A DNA stretch of 64,000 bases from Pseudomonas kilonensis. Lineage in GTDB: Bacteria; Pseudomonadota; Gammaproteobacteria; Pseudomonadales; Pseudomonadaceae. The translations under genes were made by a program, and so were the position numbers. The notes under the pieces are model-generated. The model saw only the letters and a program-made list of their open reading frames with translations, had not been told where the DNA came from and did no database searches. The stretch covers positions 496,001 through 560,000 of the forward strand of contig NZ_LHVH01000024.1 of NCBI RefSeq assembly GCF_001269885.1, given 5' to 3'. Numbering within the stretch: position 1 is the stretch's first letter; the number at the start of each line of letters is the position of its first letter. This document shows positions 14,519-23,237 of the stretch, one piece after another.

Positions 14519-16440
14519 TACTCCAAATCTGGGCGACCACGCCGGGAAACCGCTTGCGCGAGAAACTCAGCGAATTCGGCGACGGGCATCGAGCCCAGGT
14601 CAGCACCTTCACGAGTACGCACAGCGACAGTCTGCATCTCGACCTCCCGATCTCCGATAACCAAGAGAAAGGGAACCTTGAGCAAAGTATGCTCGCGGAT
14701 TTTAAAGCCGATCTTTTCATTTCTCAAGTCGGACTTGGCACGAAATCCGCTTTGATTGAGAGTTTTTTCGACTTCGGCGGCAAAATCTGCCTGTTTATCA
14801 GTGATATTCATGATCACTGCCTGGGTCGGCGCCAGCCACGCAGGGAACGCACCCTCGTAGTGTTCGATCAGAATCCCGACGAAACGCTCGAACGAACCGA
14901 GGATCGCGCGGTGAAGCATGACCGGGTGCTTGCGACTGTTGTCTTCGGACACATATTCAGCGCCCAGACGGATCGGCAGGTTGAAATCGAGCTGCAAGGT
15001 ACCACACTGCCACACACGACCGAGGCAATCTTTCAGCGAGAATTCGATCTTCGGACCGTAGAAGGCCCCCTCGCCCGGCTGCAGGTCGTACGCAAGGCCC
15101 GCGCTATCAAGGGCGGCGGCCAGGGCCGCTTCGGCGCGATCCCACAGCTCGTCGGAGCCAACGCGTTTTTCCGGACGAGTGGACAGCTTCATCTCGACTT
15201 CGGTGAAGCCGAAGTCACGATAGACGTCCATGGTCAGTTTGATGAAGGCGGCGGATTCGGCCTGCATCTGCTCTTCGGTGCAGAAGATGTGTGCATCGTC
15301 CTGAGTGAATGCACGCACGCGCATGATGCCGTGCAGCGCACCCGACGGCTCGTTGCGGTGGCAGGCACCGAACTCGGCCAGGCGCATCGGCAGTTCGCGG
15401 TAGCTCTTCAAGCCCTGGTTGAACACCTGCACGTGGCATGGGCAGTTCATCGGCTTGATGGCGTAGTCGCGGTTTTCCGACTGGGTGGTGAACATGTTGT
15501 CGGCGTAGTTGGCCCAGTGCCCGGATTTCTCCCACAGGCTGCGGTCCACCACTTGCGGCGTCTTGATTTCCAGATAGCCGTTCTCACGCTGAACCTGGCG
15601 CATGTACTGCTCGAGCACCTGGTACAGGGTCCAGCCGTTCGGGTGCCAGAACACCATGCCAGGGGACTCTTCCTGGGTATGGAACAGGCCCAGGCGCTTG
15701 CCGATCTTGCGGTGATCGCGCTTCTCGGCTTCTTCGATGCGCTGGATGTAGGCCGCCAGTTGCTTCTTGTCCGCCCAGGCAGTGCCATAGACGCGCTGCA
15801 ACTGCTCGTTCTTCGCATCGCCACGCCAGTAGGCGCCGGACAGCTTGGTCAGCTTGAAGGATTTCAGGAAGCGCGTGTTCGGCACGTGCGGGCCACGGCA
15901 CATGTCGACGTATTCTTCGTGGTAGTACAGGCCCATGGCCTGCTCGTCCGGCATGTCTTCCACCAGACGCAGCTTGTAGTCCTCGCCACGGGCCTTGAAG
16001 ACTTCGATGACTTCGGCGCGCGGGGTGACTTTCTTGATGACGTCGTAATCTTTCTCGATCAGCTGCTGCATGCGCTGTTCGATGGCCGCCATGTCGTCCG
16101 GCGTGAAAGGACGCTCGAAGGCGATGTCGTAATAGAAGCCTTCGTCGATGACCGGACCGATGACCATCTTCGCGCTCGGGTACAGCTGCTTGACCGCATG
16201 GCCGACCAGGTGCGCGCAAGAGTGGCGAATGATCTCCAGCCCCTCTTCATCCTTTGGCGTGATGATTTGCAGCGTGGCGTCGCTGTCGATGACGTCACTG
16301 GCGTCGACCAGCTTGCCGTTGACCTTGCCGGCCAGGGTGGCCTTGGCCAGGCCCGCACCGATGGATGCGGCGACCTCGGCTACGGAAACCGGGTGATCGA
16401 ATGAACGTTGACTGCCGTCGGGAAGAGTAATAGTTGGCAT
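14518..16440 (-). CDS. thrS: Threonyl-tRNA synthetase
   Basis: A 640-residue class II synthetase that charges tRNA-Thr. Domain order: an N-terminal TGS domain (MPTITLPDGSQRSFDHPVS), the editing domain with the HSCAHLVGHAV motif near residue 73 that removes Ser-tRNA-Thr, the catalytic core with CPCHVQVF and GACHRNEPSGALHG (the zinc ligand Cys and motif 2), motif 3 RAILGSFERF near residue 515, and the anticodon-binding domain. I chose the ATG at 16440 because GGAGG precedes it. The open frame extends 33 bases upstream without support. It heads the thrS-infC-rpmI-rplT cluster. A thrS leader that ThrS itself binds is known in E. coli. Here only a short CCTGCC/GGCAGG hairpin is visible upstream. 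Confidence 0.98.
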   Translation of the reverse strand: MPTITLPDGSQRSFDHPVSVAEVAASIGAGLAKATLAGKVNGKLVDASDVIDSDATLQIITPKDEEGLEIIRHSCAHLVGHAVKQLYPSAKMVIGPVIDEGFYYDIAFERPFTPDDMAAIEQRMQQLIEKDYDVIKKVTPRAEVIEVFKARGEDYKLRLVEDMPDEQAMGLYYHEEYVDMCRGPHVPNTRFLKSFKLTKLSGAYWRGDAKNEQLQRVYGTAWADKKQLAAYIQRIEEAEKRDHRKIGKRLGLFHTQEESPGMVFWHPNGWTLYQVLEQYMRQVQRENGYLEIKTPQVVDRSLWEKSGHWANYADNMFTTQSENRDYAIKPMNCPCHVQVFNQGLKSYRELPMRLAEFGACHRNEPSGALHGIMRVRAFTQDDAHIFCTEEQMQAESAAFIKLTMDVYRDFGFTEVEMKLSTRPEKRVGSDELWDRAEAALAAALDSAGLAYDLQPGEGAFYGPKIEFSLKDCLGRVWQCGTLQLDFNLPIRLGAEYVSEDNSRKHPVMLHRAILGSFERFVGILIEHYEGAFPAWLAPTQAVIMNITDKQADFAAEVEKTLNQSGFRAKSDLRNEKIGFKIREHTLLKVPFLLVIGDREVEMQTVAVRTREGADLGSMPVAEFAEFLAQAVSRRGRPDLE

Positions 16441-16811
16441 GGCGCCTCCTCTCCTAGTGGTGACCCCTACCAAAGGTCACGTGGGTTGGGATGAGCCAGT
16501 ACAAGATCCAGTCCAGGCCATTCAATGACGAACGCCTGCCTTACAGCGGCAGGAGCCTTGCGGCCAACCGGGAAAACCGAACCAGAGTGACTGGGATTCA
16601 AATCAGGGTTATTTCGAACATTTGCCGCCGGGACGAGTTGTCATCCGCAGCCTGGAAATACCCGAGCCCGGCATGCTAGCACAGATGAACGGTCATCGCC
16701 GCGCTCGAATTGAAGCAGGCGTAAATCCAGGGTTTTTATGCCAGAGTGCTGAACTGAACCGAGCGCAACGCCTCAGATATCAAGACATCGACCCGAAAGG
16801 AGCATCTTCGC
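16441..16811. other. Gap between thrS and the next gene, divergent promoters expected
   Basis: The 371 bases must carry the promoter of thrS (minus) and of the small exported protein (plus). A CCTGCC-N7-GGCAGG hairpin lies at 16537-16555, about 100 bases upstream of thrS. No consensus -35/-10 pair, no open frame of convincing composition and no repeat was found. Confidence 0.5.
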
Positions 16812-17114
16812 ATGCGTCTCAATACCCTGTTTGCAGTAGTCGCCCCCCTCGCCCTGCTGCTTCCACTGACCGCCCATGCCGACTGGCCCAAAGGCGAGCG
16901 CGAAAAATACATGGCCCAATGCACGGAGGCGGCAACGCCCCAGATCGGCCCGGCCGCTGCCAAGGCTCATTGCGCCTGTGGCGCCGATGCGATCAAGTCC
17001 TATCCCGCCTCGGACATCCAGGCCTTGATGGACAACAAGGCCACCCCGGAGCTGCAACAAAAGGCACTGGGCCAGATCGCAAAATGCAAGGCCGACAACA
17101 AGACGAAAAAGTGA
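16812..17114 (+). CDS. Small exported protein, function unknown
   Basis: A 100-residue protein with a clear signal peptide: MRLNTLFAVVAPLALLLPLTAHA, then the mature part starting DWPKGER. The mature protein of about 77 residues is Lys- and Ala-rich and has four cysteines (QCTEA, AHCACGAD, KCKAD) that could form two disulfides in the periplasm. The start ATG has AAAGGAG 10 bases upstream, a strong ribosome site. No domain is recognised; the pattern of a short periplasmic protein with C-x-C and flanking Cys recurs in Pseudomonas hypothetical proteins. It is monocistronic: the cold-shock gene follows after nearly 290 bases with its own promoter. Confidence 0.8.
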   Translation: MRLNTLFAVVAPLALLLPLTAHADWPKGEREKYMAQCTEAATPQIGPAAAKAHCACGADAIKSYPASDIQALMDNKATPELQQKALGQIAKCKADNKTKK

Positions 17115-17329
17115 GAAAGCAGGCTTCCTGAGCGGGCCCGGCAGGGTTGAAAAACACTGATTTCAGGCTTTTTTGAACGATTTATTCAGGTTTTACAGCT
17201 TTTTTTATCGTCTTTACTTTCGGCTGAAAGCCTTTAAAACCGGGCCTTTCAGCGGGTAAAGGCAGTAAAGTAAACACGACTGATTGGCAAACAGCGCGTC
17301 TGGGGGGGTCCCAAATCGAACATTTCGAC

Positions 17330-17335
17330 TATGAT
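17330..17335 (+). promoter_or_regulatory. Candidate -10 box of the cold-shock gene
   Basis: TATGAT lies 69 bases before the cold-shock start and would give a leader of about 60 bases. No matching -35 was found, so this is tentative. The rest of the 286-base gap after the exported-protein gene is T-rich with no clear feature. Confidence 0.3.
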
Positions 17336-17403
17336 ACCCGGGTGTGCCCAGTTGGCCTGAGCAGCACAGTACACTGAAAATATATGTTTCTTGGAGATAC
17401 ACC

Positions 17404-17616
17404 ATGTCTAATCGCCAAACCGGCACCGTTAAATGGTTCAACGATGAAAAAGGCTTCGGCTTCATCACTCCTCAAGGTGGCGGTGACGACCTGTTCGTAC
17501 ACTTCAAAGCTATCGAAAGCGACGGTTTCAAAAGCCTGAAAGAAGGCCAGACCGTTTCCTTCGTGGCTGAGAAAGGCCAAAAGGGTATGCAAGCTGCACA
17601 GGTTCGCGCTGAGTAA
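17404..17616 (+). CDS. Cold-shock domain protein, CspA family
   Basis: A 70-residue single cold-shock domain: MSNRQTGTVKWFNDEKGFGF at the start with RNP1 (KGFGFI), and RNP2 (DLFVHF) near residue 30. Such proteins bind single-stranded RNA and DNA and melt secondary structure. Several paralogues exist in Pseudomonas, so the exact csp name is not assigned. The start ATG at 17404 follows TTGGAGATACACC, a typical csp ribosome site. A 60-base extension of the frame upstream is not coding. An intrinsic terminator follows the stop by 15 bases, so it is monocistronic. Cold induction is possible but not shown by the sequence. Confidence 0.95.
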   Translation: MSNRQTGTVKWFNDEKGFGFITPQGGGDDLFVHFKAIESDGFKSLKEGQTVSFVAEKGQKGMQAAQVRAE

Positions 17617-17631
17617 TTTCTCCGCGTACTA

Positions 17632-17661
17632 AAAAACCCCGTCCATGTGACGGGGTTTTTT
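17632..17661 (+). terminator. Intrinsic terminator of the cold-shock gene, bidirectional
   Basis: AAAAACCCCGTC, then GACGGGGTTTTT after a 5-base loop. The T run on both strands means it can also end the minus-strand I78 inhibitor gene at 17684. Confidence 0.92.
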
Positions 17662-17683
17662 ATGGGCGATTGAAAACCGGCAA

Positions 17684-17998
17684 TCAGCCGCAGTTCACCC
17701 GGTTGACCACCAGGTTGGCATCGGTATTGAGGTTCAGGCGATCGGAGCGGTACTCAAGCGTCACCATGTCGTTGGGCTTGAGGATCCGGGCAATCTGAGC
17801 GCCGGCTCGGGTACGGGCCTGCTCCAGCAATTGTGGCGAGGCCTGCTTGCCAATGGCGAACTCGGCGCCCTTTGCTTCGCAGCGGCTGTGACCGGTCTCG
17901 GTCGCCACGGGTTCGGGGGTCGATTCCGAGGTGCTGCTGCAACCGCTCAAGACCACGGCGGCCAACAGAGTACTCAATGACGCGAGCTTCCAAGGCAT
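17684..17998 (-). CDS. Lipoprotein, peptidase inhibitor I78 family
   Basis: A 104-residue lipoprotein. The signal peptide ends with the lipobox LSGC (Cys20), followed by a Ser/Thr-rich linker and the I78 domain (RCEAKGAEFAIGKQASPQLLEQARTRAG, then MVTLEYRSDRLNL and a terminal NRVNCG). Members resemble potato-inhibitor-I-like inhibitors of serine peptidases. The two cysteines of the domain (in RCEAK and NRVNCG) can pair. Attached to a membrane facing the periplasm, it could guard against a serine protease; the partner is unknown. It shares a bidirectional terminator with the cold-shock gene. The name rests on sequence character. Confidence 0.8.
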   Translation of the reverse strand: MPWKLASLSTLLAAVVLSGCSSTSESTPEPVATETGHSRCEAKGAEFAIGKQASPQLLEQARTRAGAQIARILKPNDMVTLEYRSDRLNLNTDANLVVNRVNCG

Positions 17999-18159
17999 GA
18001 AGCCTCCTTTTTTCTATAGGTAAACAGAGAGCGTGCGACAACCCAAACGGCGCTTGGTTTCAACACCACAGCCGTCGGCCTGGCTCATCCGGAAACCGGC
18101 AGTTTGCCTGAGCCGCCACTGCTGTTCAGACATGAATCGTGACTGGATATGAACACCGC

Positions 18160-18465
18160 TCAATAAACGTCGATGTAATCGAACGGGGGATTGGGCCAGT
18201 TATCCTTCAGCGCATTGTAGATCTGCATGACCCAGACCTCGTCGCTGGCAGCGACCCGTCCGACGTATCCCGAGCCCTTGGCCCAGGTCTCGAGCCGAAA
18301 CAGCAAACCATCGATGTCAGCGCCACCGACCACACCCGAGGACAAATAGGCGATACCGCCCTTGGTCACGCGCAGCTGGGTATGCTCGTCATCACTGGCC
18401 GAGGCCAGCAATTGACGAACCGCCTCTAGGGTCAGGCCATCCGGAGCGTTCAAATCGATCTGCAC
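18160..18465 (-). CDS. Hypothetical cytoplasmic protein
   Basis: A 101-residue acidic protein with no signal or membrane segment. It starts with GTG at 18465, supported by AAAGGAG 9 bases upstream. It is rich in hydrophobic-polar alternation and has a terminal WPNPPFDYIDVY. The fold is unknown to me; conserved Trp and aromatic residues near the end suggest a small globular domain. Neighbours are a lipoprotein on the same strand and a 65-residue protein on the other, so it appears to be a single-gene unit. I do not assign a function. Confidence 0.75.
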   Translation of the reverse strand: MQIDLNAPDGLTLEAVRQLLASASDDEHTQLRVTKGGIAYLSSGVVGGADIDGLLFRLETWAKGSGYVGRVAASDEVWVMQIYNALKDNWPNPPFDYIDVY

Positions 18466-18593
18466 GGCGGGGCTCCTTTAAAAACAAAAAAAAGAGTGTC
18501 GCACAGCCCTCCTCCAATGCCTAAGTCGCAGTGCCAAACCGGGGGCAAAAATGCTTAACTCCACTTACAGCCCTCCAACTCGCGAGCCCTACC

Positions 18594-18791
18594 ATGAGCA
18601 CCGTCAGCATCGAAGCCACCATCAATGCCAAATGGTCGGAGGGCCATAGCTCCTATAGCCCGAGCAGCCCCGAGGAATTGGCAATCATCGGCATAGAATT
18701 GCTGGTGAGGGAACTGGGGACGGAGGTCGCCCGCAACTTCATCCAGCAGGCATTCGAACGCTACCCGAGCGTCGTCGACACCGTGGACTGA
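18594..18791 (+). CDS. Small hypothetical protein
   Basis: A 65-residue acidic protein starting at the ATG at 18594 (MSTVSIEATINAKW). The frame is open 63 bases upstream without a better start, and the ribosome site is weak. The sequence has a Ser-rich turn (SSYSPSSPEE) and a helical second half (IIGIELLVRELGTEVARNFIQQAF). It looks like a genuine small globular or helix-pair protein. It is convergent with the nucleoside hydrolase of the ribose operon, with a shared hairpin between. No family recognised. Confidence 0.6.
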   Translation: MSTVSIEATINAKWSEGHSSYSPSSPEELAIIGIELLVRELGTEVARNFIQQAFERYPSVVDTVD

Positions 18792-18801
18792 TGCTCACGC
18801 A

Positions 18802-18822
18802 CCCGCAGGCCCAACCTGCGGG
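18802..18822. terminator. Hairpin between convergent genes
   Basis: CCCGCAGG and CCTGCGGG form an 8-bp stem with a 5-base loop between the 65-residue gene and the end of the ribose operon. It has no long T run on either side, so termination is plausible but unproven. Confidence 0.4.
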
Positions 18823-18838
18823 CGCACAGCCAGGCAGG

Positions 18839-19867
18839 TTACTTGAGGCGCGCCAGGCGCTCGGTCAGCAGGTCGAAGAAGCCCTGGGCATCACCGTTTT
18901 CCACCCAGAACGCGTTCTTCGGCGCTTTCAGGCCATCGTACCAGTCGACGATGGTCTGCCCGAACGTCGGGCCCTCGCGACTGTCCACCACGACATTGAC
19001 CGAACGGCCAGTGAACAACTGCGGCTTGAGCAGGTAGGCAATCACCGTCGCGTCATGCACCGGCCCGCCCGTCATGCCGTAGTGCTCCATGTCGCCCTTG
19101 ACGTATTCGTTGAGGATATCGCCCACCAGCTTGCTGGCATTGTTGTTCAGCGCCGCGATCTGCTTCAGGCGCGCTTCGCTGGTGAGGATCTTGTGGGTCA
19201 CGTCCAGCGGCAGGTACGTCAGCTTCACGCCGCTCTTGGCCACCACCTCGGCCGCCTGCGGGTCGGCGAACAGATTGAATTCCGCCACCGGCGTGATATT
19301 GCCGCCGTTGAAATGCGCACCGCCCATGATCACCACTTCCTTGATGCCCTGCACGATGTCGGGCTCCTGCACCAGCGCCAGGGCCAGGTTGGTCTGCGGG
19401 CCAAGCATGGCAATGGTGATGCTGTGGGGCTTGGCCGCCTTGAGGGTGTCGATCAGGTAGTTGACGGCATTGCCTTCGGCCAGCCCTTTCTTCGGCTCAT
19501 GCACGGTGACACCCGACAGGCCTTCCTTGCCATGGATGTTTTCCGCGTAGATCGGCGTGCGCATCAACGGTTTCGGCGCCCCGGCATACACGGGCACATC
19601 TTCGCGCCCCGCCCATTCTCGCGCCAGGCGAGCGTTGCGCGAGGTCTTGTCCAGGCGCACATTGCCGGCAACGGTGGTCAGCGCGCGGATATGCAGCTCC
19701 TCGGGCGACGCCAGGGCGAACAACAGCGCCACCACGTCATCGGCCCCTGGATCGGTGTCGATGATCAGGTCGATCTTTTCCGCCGCCTGGGCGCTCGTTG
19801 CGGTGATCAATGACAAAAGCAGCAGACTCCGGATCAGTTGATGCATTTTCTGAGCATAGCGGTGCAT
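18839..19867 (-). CDS. Secreted nucleoside hydrolase
   Basis: A 342-residue inosine-uridine-type nucleoside hydrolase with an N-terminal signal peptide (IRSLLLLSLITATSAQA), so it should act in the periplasm. The calcium-binding DTDPGADD cluster lies near residue 34. GGNITPVAEFNLFADPQAA lies near residue 196 and GGPVHDATVIAYL near residue 267, all family signatures. It cleaves ribonucleosides to a base and free ribose. I start at the ATG at 19867 with AAGGAG upstream. It is the last gene of the rbs operon, 30 bases after rbsD, so ribose freed outside the inner membrane would be taken up by RbsBAC and phosphorylated by RbsK. Purine or pyrimidine preference cannot be read. Confidence 0.92.
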   Translation of the reverse strand: MHRYAQKMHQLIRSLLLLSLITATSAQAAEKIDLIIDTDPGADDVVALLFALASPEELHIRALTTVAGNVRLDKTSRNARLAREWAGREDVPVYAGAPKPLMRTPIYAENIHGKEGLSGVTVHEPKKGLAEGNAVNYLIDTLKAAKPHSITIAMLGPQTNLALALVQEPDIVQGIKEVVIMGGAHFNGGNITPVAEFNLFADPQAAEVVAKSGVKLTYLPLDVTHKILTSEARLKQIAALNNNASKLVGDILNEYVKGDMEHYGMTGGPVHDATVIAYLLKPQLFTGRSVNVVVDSREGPTFGQTIVDWYDGLKAPKNAFWVENGDAQGFFDLLTERLARLK

Positions 19868-19897
19868 GGCGCACTCCTTGTGCAAGGTTGAACAGGG

Positions 19898-20302
19898 TTA
19901 GAACGTCACTCCAGCGACCAGCACGATATTGCAGTACGGAGAGCACTCGCCTGTGCGAATGATCGCCCGCGCCTGTCGGCTGATGACCTTGAATTGTTCA
20001 TGGCTGACCAGCGCCCGCTCGCCCAGCGCACCCTCGGCATGCAGCGCCTCCAGGGTCGTCAGCGCCGACGGTTGTTTATCGAGGATCTCCTCGGCCAGGA
20101 CATGGCTTTCCACCTGCATTTCGCTGAGCACCACCTTCAAGGTACTGACGAAGTCAGGAATGCCATGGGTCAGGGCCAGGTCGATCAATTCGACCTGAGG
20201 CGGCACGGGCAGGCCGGCATCACCGATGACCACCTTGTCGCCATGGCCCAGGGAAGCGATCAGTCGTGACAGTGCCACATTCAACAACGGTGTCTTTTTC
20301 AT
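19898..20302 (-). CDS. rbsD: D-ribose pyranase
   Basis: A 134-residue pyranase of normal length. It begins MKKTPLLNVALSRLIASLGHGD, with the catalytic histidine in LGHGD near residue 20. A C-terminal RTGECSPYCNIVLVAGV follows. It converts beta-ribopyranose to beta-ribofuranose, the form RbsK uses. It overlaps the rbsK stop by 4 bases (ATGA), so the two are translationally coupled. The secreted nucleoside hydrolase follows. Confidence 0.96.
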   Translation of the reverse strand: MKKTPLLNVALSRLIASLGHGDKVVIGDAGLPVPPQVELIDLALTHGIPDFVSTLKVVLSEMQVESHVLAEEILDKQPSALTTLEALHAEGALGERALVSHEQFKVISRQARAIIRTGECSPYCNIVLVAGVTF

Positions 20303-21213
20303 GATTTGAAAGCCTGTACTTCCAGCAACGTGGGGATTGAAGGCTGCGCGCCCGCGCGGGTGACCGACAGCGCGGCGGCGGCCTGGCCGAAACGAATCGC
20401 GTCGACCTCGCTTTTGCCGCTCGCCAGGGCTGCCGCGAAACCGCCGACAAAGGTGTCTCCGGCCGCCGTGGTGTCCACGGCCTTGACCCGCGGGGCCGGG
20501 AAGTGCTCGAAGCGGGCACCGTTGGCGAACACCAGCCCCTGGGCACCCAGGGTCACGATCACCTTGCCAGAGCCGGCGGCGATCAGATGCGCCGCGGCGG
20601 CTTCGGCGCTTTCCAGGGAATCCACCGCCAGCCCGCTCAAGACCGCTGCTTCGCTTTCATTGGGAATCAGGTAGTCGATGCAGGCGTACCAGTCGGCCGG
20701 CAACGTCCGGGAGGCTGGCGCCGGGTTGAGGATGACGATTTTGCCCAACTCACGAGCGCGCTTGAGGGCGTGGCCGACAGTGGCATCCGGCACTTCGAGC
20801 TGGCAGATGATGACATCAGCGCCTTGCAGCACTTCATCGACACGGTCCAGGACCTCGGCGGTGAGCGCGCCGTTGGCACCGGCAACGATAACGATCGCAT
20901 TCTGGCTGTTGTCGTCGACGACGATCAGCGCCACGCCGCTGGCCCCCTCCACCACGCTGACCGCCTGGCAGTCGATGCCCTCGGCCAACAGCCCGCCACG
21001 CAATTGTTCGCCGTAGGCATCATTGCCCACGCAACCGACCATCGATACCTGCGCCCCCAGGCGCGCGGCGGCCACCGCCTGGTTGGCACCCTTGCCGCCC
21101 GGGATGGTTGCGAACGACTCGCCGATCAGTGTTTCACCACCGCGCGGCAGACGCGGCGCCCGGGTCACCAGGTCCATGTTCAGGCTGCCTATTACCACTA
21201 CTTTTGCTGGCAT
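20299..21213 (-). CDS. rbsK: Ribokinase
   Basis: A 304-residue PfkB-family kinase that phosphorylates ribose to ribose-5-phosphate in the cytoplasm. The substrate motif PGGKGANQAVAAARLG lies near residue 38, and the catalytic DTTAAGDTFVGGFAAAL, with its aspartate base, lies near residue 248. Length is usual. It is coupled to rbsD by a 4-base overlap and lies 23 bases after rbsR. The order B-A-C-R-K-D places the regulator inside the operon, as in other Pseudomonas, unlike E. coli, which has rbsD-A-C-B-K-R. Confidence 0.97.
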   Translation of the reverse strand: MPAKVVVIGSLNMDLVTRAPRLPRGGETLIGESFATIPGGKGANQAVAAARLGAQVSMVGCVGNDAYGEQLRGGLLAEGIDCQAVSVVEGASGVALIVVDDNSQNAIVIVAGANGALTAEVLDRVDEVLQGADVIICQLEVPDATVGHALKRARELGKIVILNPAPASRTLPADWYACIDYLIPNESEAAVLSGLAVDSLESAEAAAAHLIAAGSGKVIVTLGAQGLVFANGARFEHFPAPRVKAVDTTAAGDTFVGGFAAALASGKSEVDAIRFGQAAAALSVTRAGAQPSIPTLLEVQAFKS

Positions 21214-21236
21214 ACATCACTACTCATCAATTCGGT

Positions 21237-22256
21237 TCAGCGGTATTGGGCGAATGTACCGGACAGCGGCGCAGTCGACTCCCGCAGGACAATACTCGGC
21301 GTCACAATCCGCTGGTCGGTGGCAAGGCTCGGTGTCGCGATACGCAGCAGCAGCACTTCGGCCGCCATCTCGCCGAGCTGCAGGATCGACTGCCCGACCG
21401 TGGTCAACGCCGGGTAGACATAACGGCTCATCTGGATGTCATCGAAACCGATGACCGACAGTTCGCTGGGCACGCGCACGTTGCGTTCAGCGGCGGCGCG
21501 CAACACACCGATACCGATCATGTCGTTGGCCGCAAAAATCGCGCTTGGCGGCTGCTGTTCAAGCAGTTGCGCGGCGGCGCGGTAGCCACCGGTACTGGTG
21601 AAATCGCTCTCGAGCATGCGCCCGACGGGCAGCTCGATCCCAGCCTCTTTCAGCGCACGGCAGTATCCGGCCAGACGCATTTGCGCCACGCTGGTATTGG
21701 CCGGGCCACCGATAAAGGCGATATCGCGATGGCCCAGCTCCAGCAGGTGCCGGGTCGCCAGGTAGGCGCCGTATTCATGATCGATACGCACCAGGTCTGC
21801 GTCGACGCCATCGAGCCCGCGGTCGACGATCACCATGGGCGTGCGCACGTTGGCCAGCCCCTCGGCCAGGCCGACATCGCCGCCGGCGGACGCGAAAATC
21901 AGGCCATCGATGCGTTTTTCCAACAGCACCCGCAGGTAGCTGCGTTGCTTGTCCGGGTTGTCGTCGGAGTTGCACAGGATCACGCAGTAGCCGTTGCGCT
22001 CACAATAATCCTCGATGCCCCGGGCCAACTCGGCAAAGTAAGGGTTGAGGCTGTTGGGCACCAGCAGGCCGATGGTCGCCGTGGTCTTGGCCTTGAGCGA
22101 GCGGGCCACGGCGCTGGGCACGTAGTCCAGGCGTTCGATGGCCGCTTCGACCTTGAGTCGCACTTCCTCGCTGACCGGCCGCGTCTTGTTCACCACGTGG
22201 GACACGGTGGTGTAGGAAATTCCAGCGAGCGCTGCTACATCCTTGATCGTCGCCAT
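21237..22256 (-). CDS. rbsR: LacI-family ribose operon repressor
   Basis: A 339-residue LacI-type repressor: a DNA-binding head (TIKDVAALAGISYTTVSHVVN, residues 3-23), a hinge helix near 47-57, and a periplasmic-binding-protein-like core that binds sugar. It should repress rbsB in the absence of ribose. The perfect dyad at 25856-25869 before rbsB has the AAACGTTT core seen in RbsR sites. The start lies 3 bases after the rbsC stop, so the repressor is made from the message it controls, giving negative autoregulation. It is followed by rbsK. Confidence 0.93.
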   Translation of the reverse strand: MATIKDVAALAGISYTTVSHVVNKTRPVSEEVRLKVEAAIERLDYVPSAVARSLKAKTTATIGLLVPNSLNPYFAELARGIEDYCERNGYCVILCNSDDNPDKQRSYLRVLLEKRIDGLIFASAGGDVGLAEGLANVRTPMVIVDRGLDGVDADLVRIDHEYGAYLATRHLLELGHRDIAFIGGPANTSVAQMRLAGYCRALKEAGIELPVGRMLESDFTSTGGYRAAAQLLEQQPPSAIFAANDMIGIGVLRAAAERNVRVPSELSVIGFDDIQMSRYVYPALTTVGQSILQLGEMAAEVLLLRIATPSLATDQRIVTPSIVLRESTAPLSGTFAQYR

Positions 22257-22259
22257 GGT

Positions 22260-23237
22260 TCAGCCCCGCCGACTGGCGCGCTGGCTGCGATAGGTATCGA
22301 GCACGACCGCCACCACGATCACCGCGCCAGTAATGATGCGTTTGGTCGGCTCAGTGGCGCCGATTTGCGCCAGGCCCGCCGCCAGCACGGAGATAATCAG
22401 CACGCCAAAGAAGGTGCTGATGACCGAACCGCGGCCACCCATCAGGCTGGTGCCACCGATGACCACGGCAGCGATGACTTGCAGCTCAAGCCCCGAACCG
22501 GCGTTCGGATCCGCCGCCTCCAGACGCGAAATCTGGAACAGCGCGGCCACACCGGCCAGCAAGCCCATCAGGCTGAACACCAGGATCTTGTAAGGCTTGG
22601 GATTGATACCCGCCAGGCGCACGGCCTCTTCATTGGTGCCGATGCCGATCAGGTAGCGGCCGAACACCGTACGGGTCAGCACCGCCTGGGCAATGAAGAT
22701 CACCAGCAAGGCGATGATGAACGAAGGCGAGATACCAAAGGCGATGGGGTTGGACAACCAGGCGAACGAGTCGCCGATGTAGGCAGTCCGCGAGCCGGTC
22801 ATCTGGTACGCCAGGCCCCGGGCCATCTCCAGTACGCCGAGGGAGACGATGAACGATGGAATCCGCCACGCCACGGTAATCGAACCAGTGACCGTACCCG
22901 CCAGCGCCGCCACGGCCATGCCGAGCAAGGCCGATGGCCAGACGCTCCAGCCCCAGCCAAGCACGGCCACGCTGACCGTCGATGCGGCCAGCGCCAGCAC
23001 CGACCCCACCGACAGGTCGATGCCACCAATGATCAGGATGAACGTCATGCCGACCGCCAGCACCATGAGGTCCGGAATCTGGTTGGCCAAGGTGCTGAAG
23101 GTGTCATAGGACAAAAAATGGCTGCTCAGGGCCGAGAACAGCGCGATCATGGCCAGCAGCGCGCCAGCCAGGCCCAGGTAGGTCCCGAGGCCATAGAAAT
23201 TGCCACTCGATTTGCCGACGGCAGATGCGGTTTTCAT
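22260..23237 (-). CDS. rbsC: Ribose ABC transporter permease
   Basis: A 325-residue inner-membrane permease of the CUT2 class with about ten hydrophobic segments. It contains the GGIDLSVGSVLALAA motif near residue 68 and the cytoplasmic EAVRLAGINPKPYKI coupling motif near 204. It forms the channel of RbsABC. It overlaps the rbsA stop by 4 bases. Residues before 20 are a short cytoplasmic tail. Nothing unusual. Confidence 0.95.
   Translation of the reverse strand: MKTASAVGKSSGNFYGLGTYLGLAGALLAMIALFSALSSHFLSYDTFSTLANQIPDLMVLAVGMTFILIIGGIDLSVGSVLALAASTVSVAVLGWGWSVWPSALLGMAVAALAGTVTGSITVAWRIPSFIVSLGVLEMARGLAYQMTGSRTAYIGDSFAWLSNPIAFGISPSFIIALLVIFIAQAVLTRTVFGRYLIGIGTNEEAVRLAGINPKPYKILVFSLMGLLAGVAALFQISRLEAADPNAGSGLELQVIAAVVIGGTSLMGGRGSVISTFFGVLIISVLAAGLAQIGATEPTKRIITGAVIVVAVVLDTYRSQRASRRG

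Noticed and set aside
17117..17403. Possible small gene between the exported protein and the cold-shock gene
   Set aside because: The stretch is T-rich, has no convincing frame with a ribosome site, and probably serves as the cold-shock promoter and leader.
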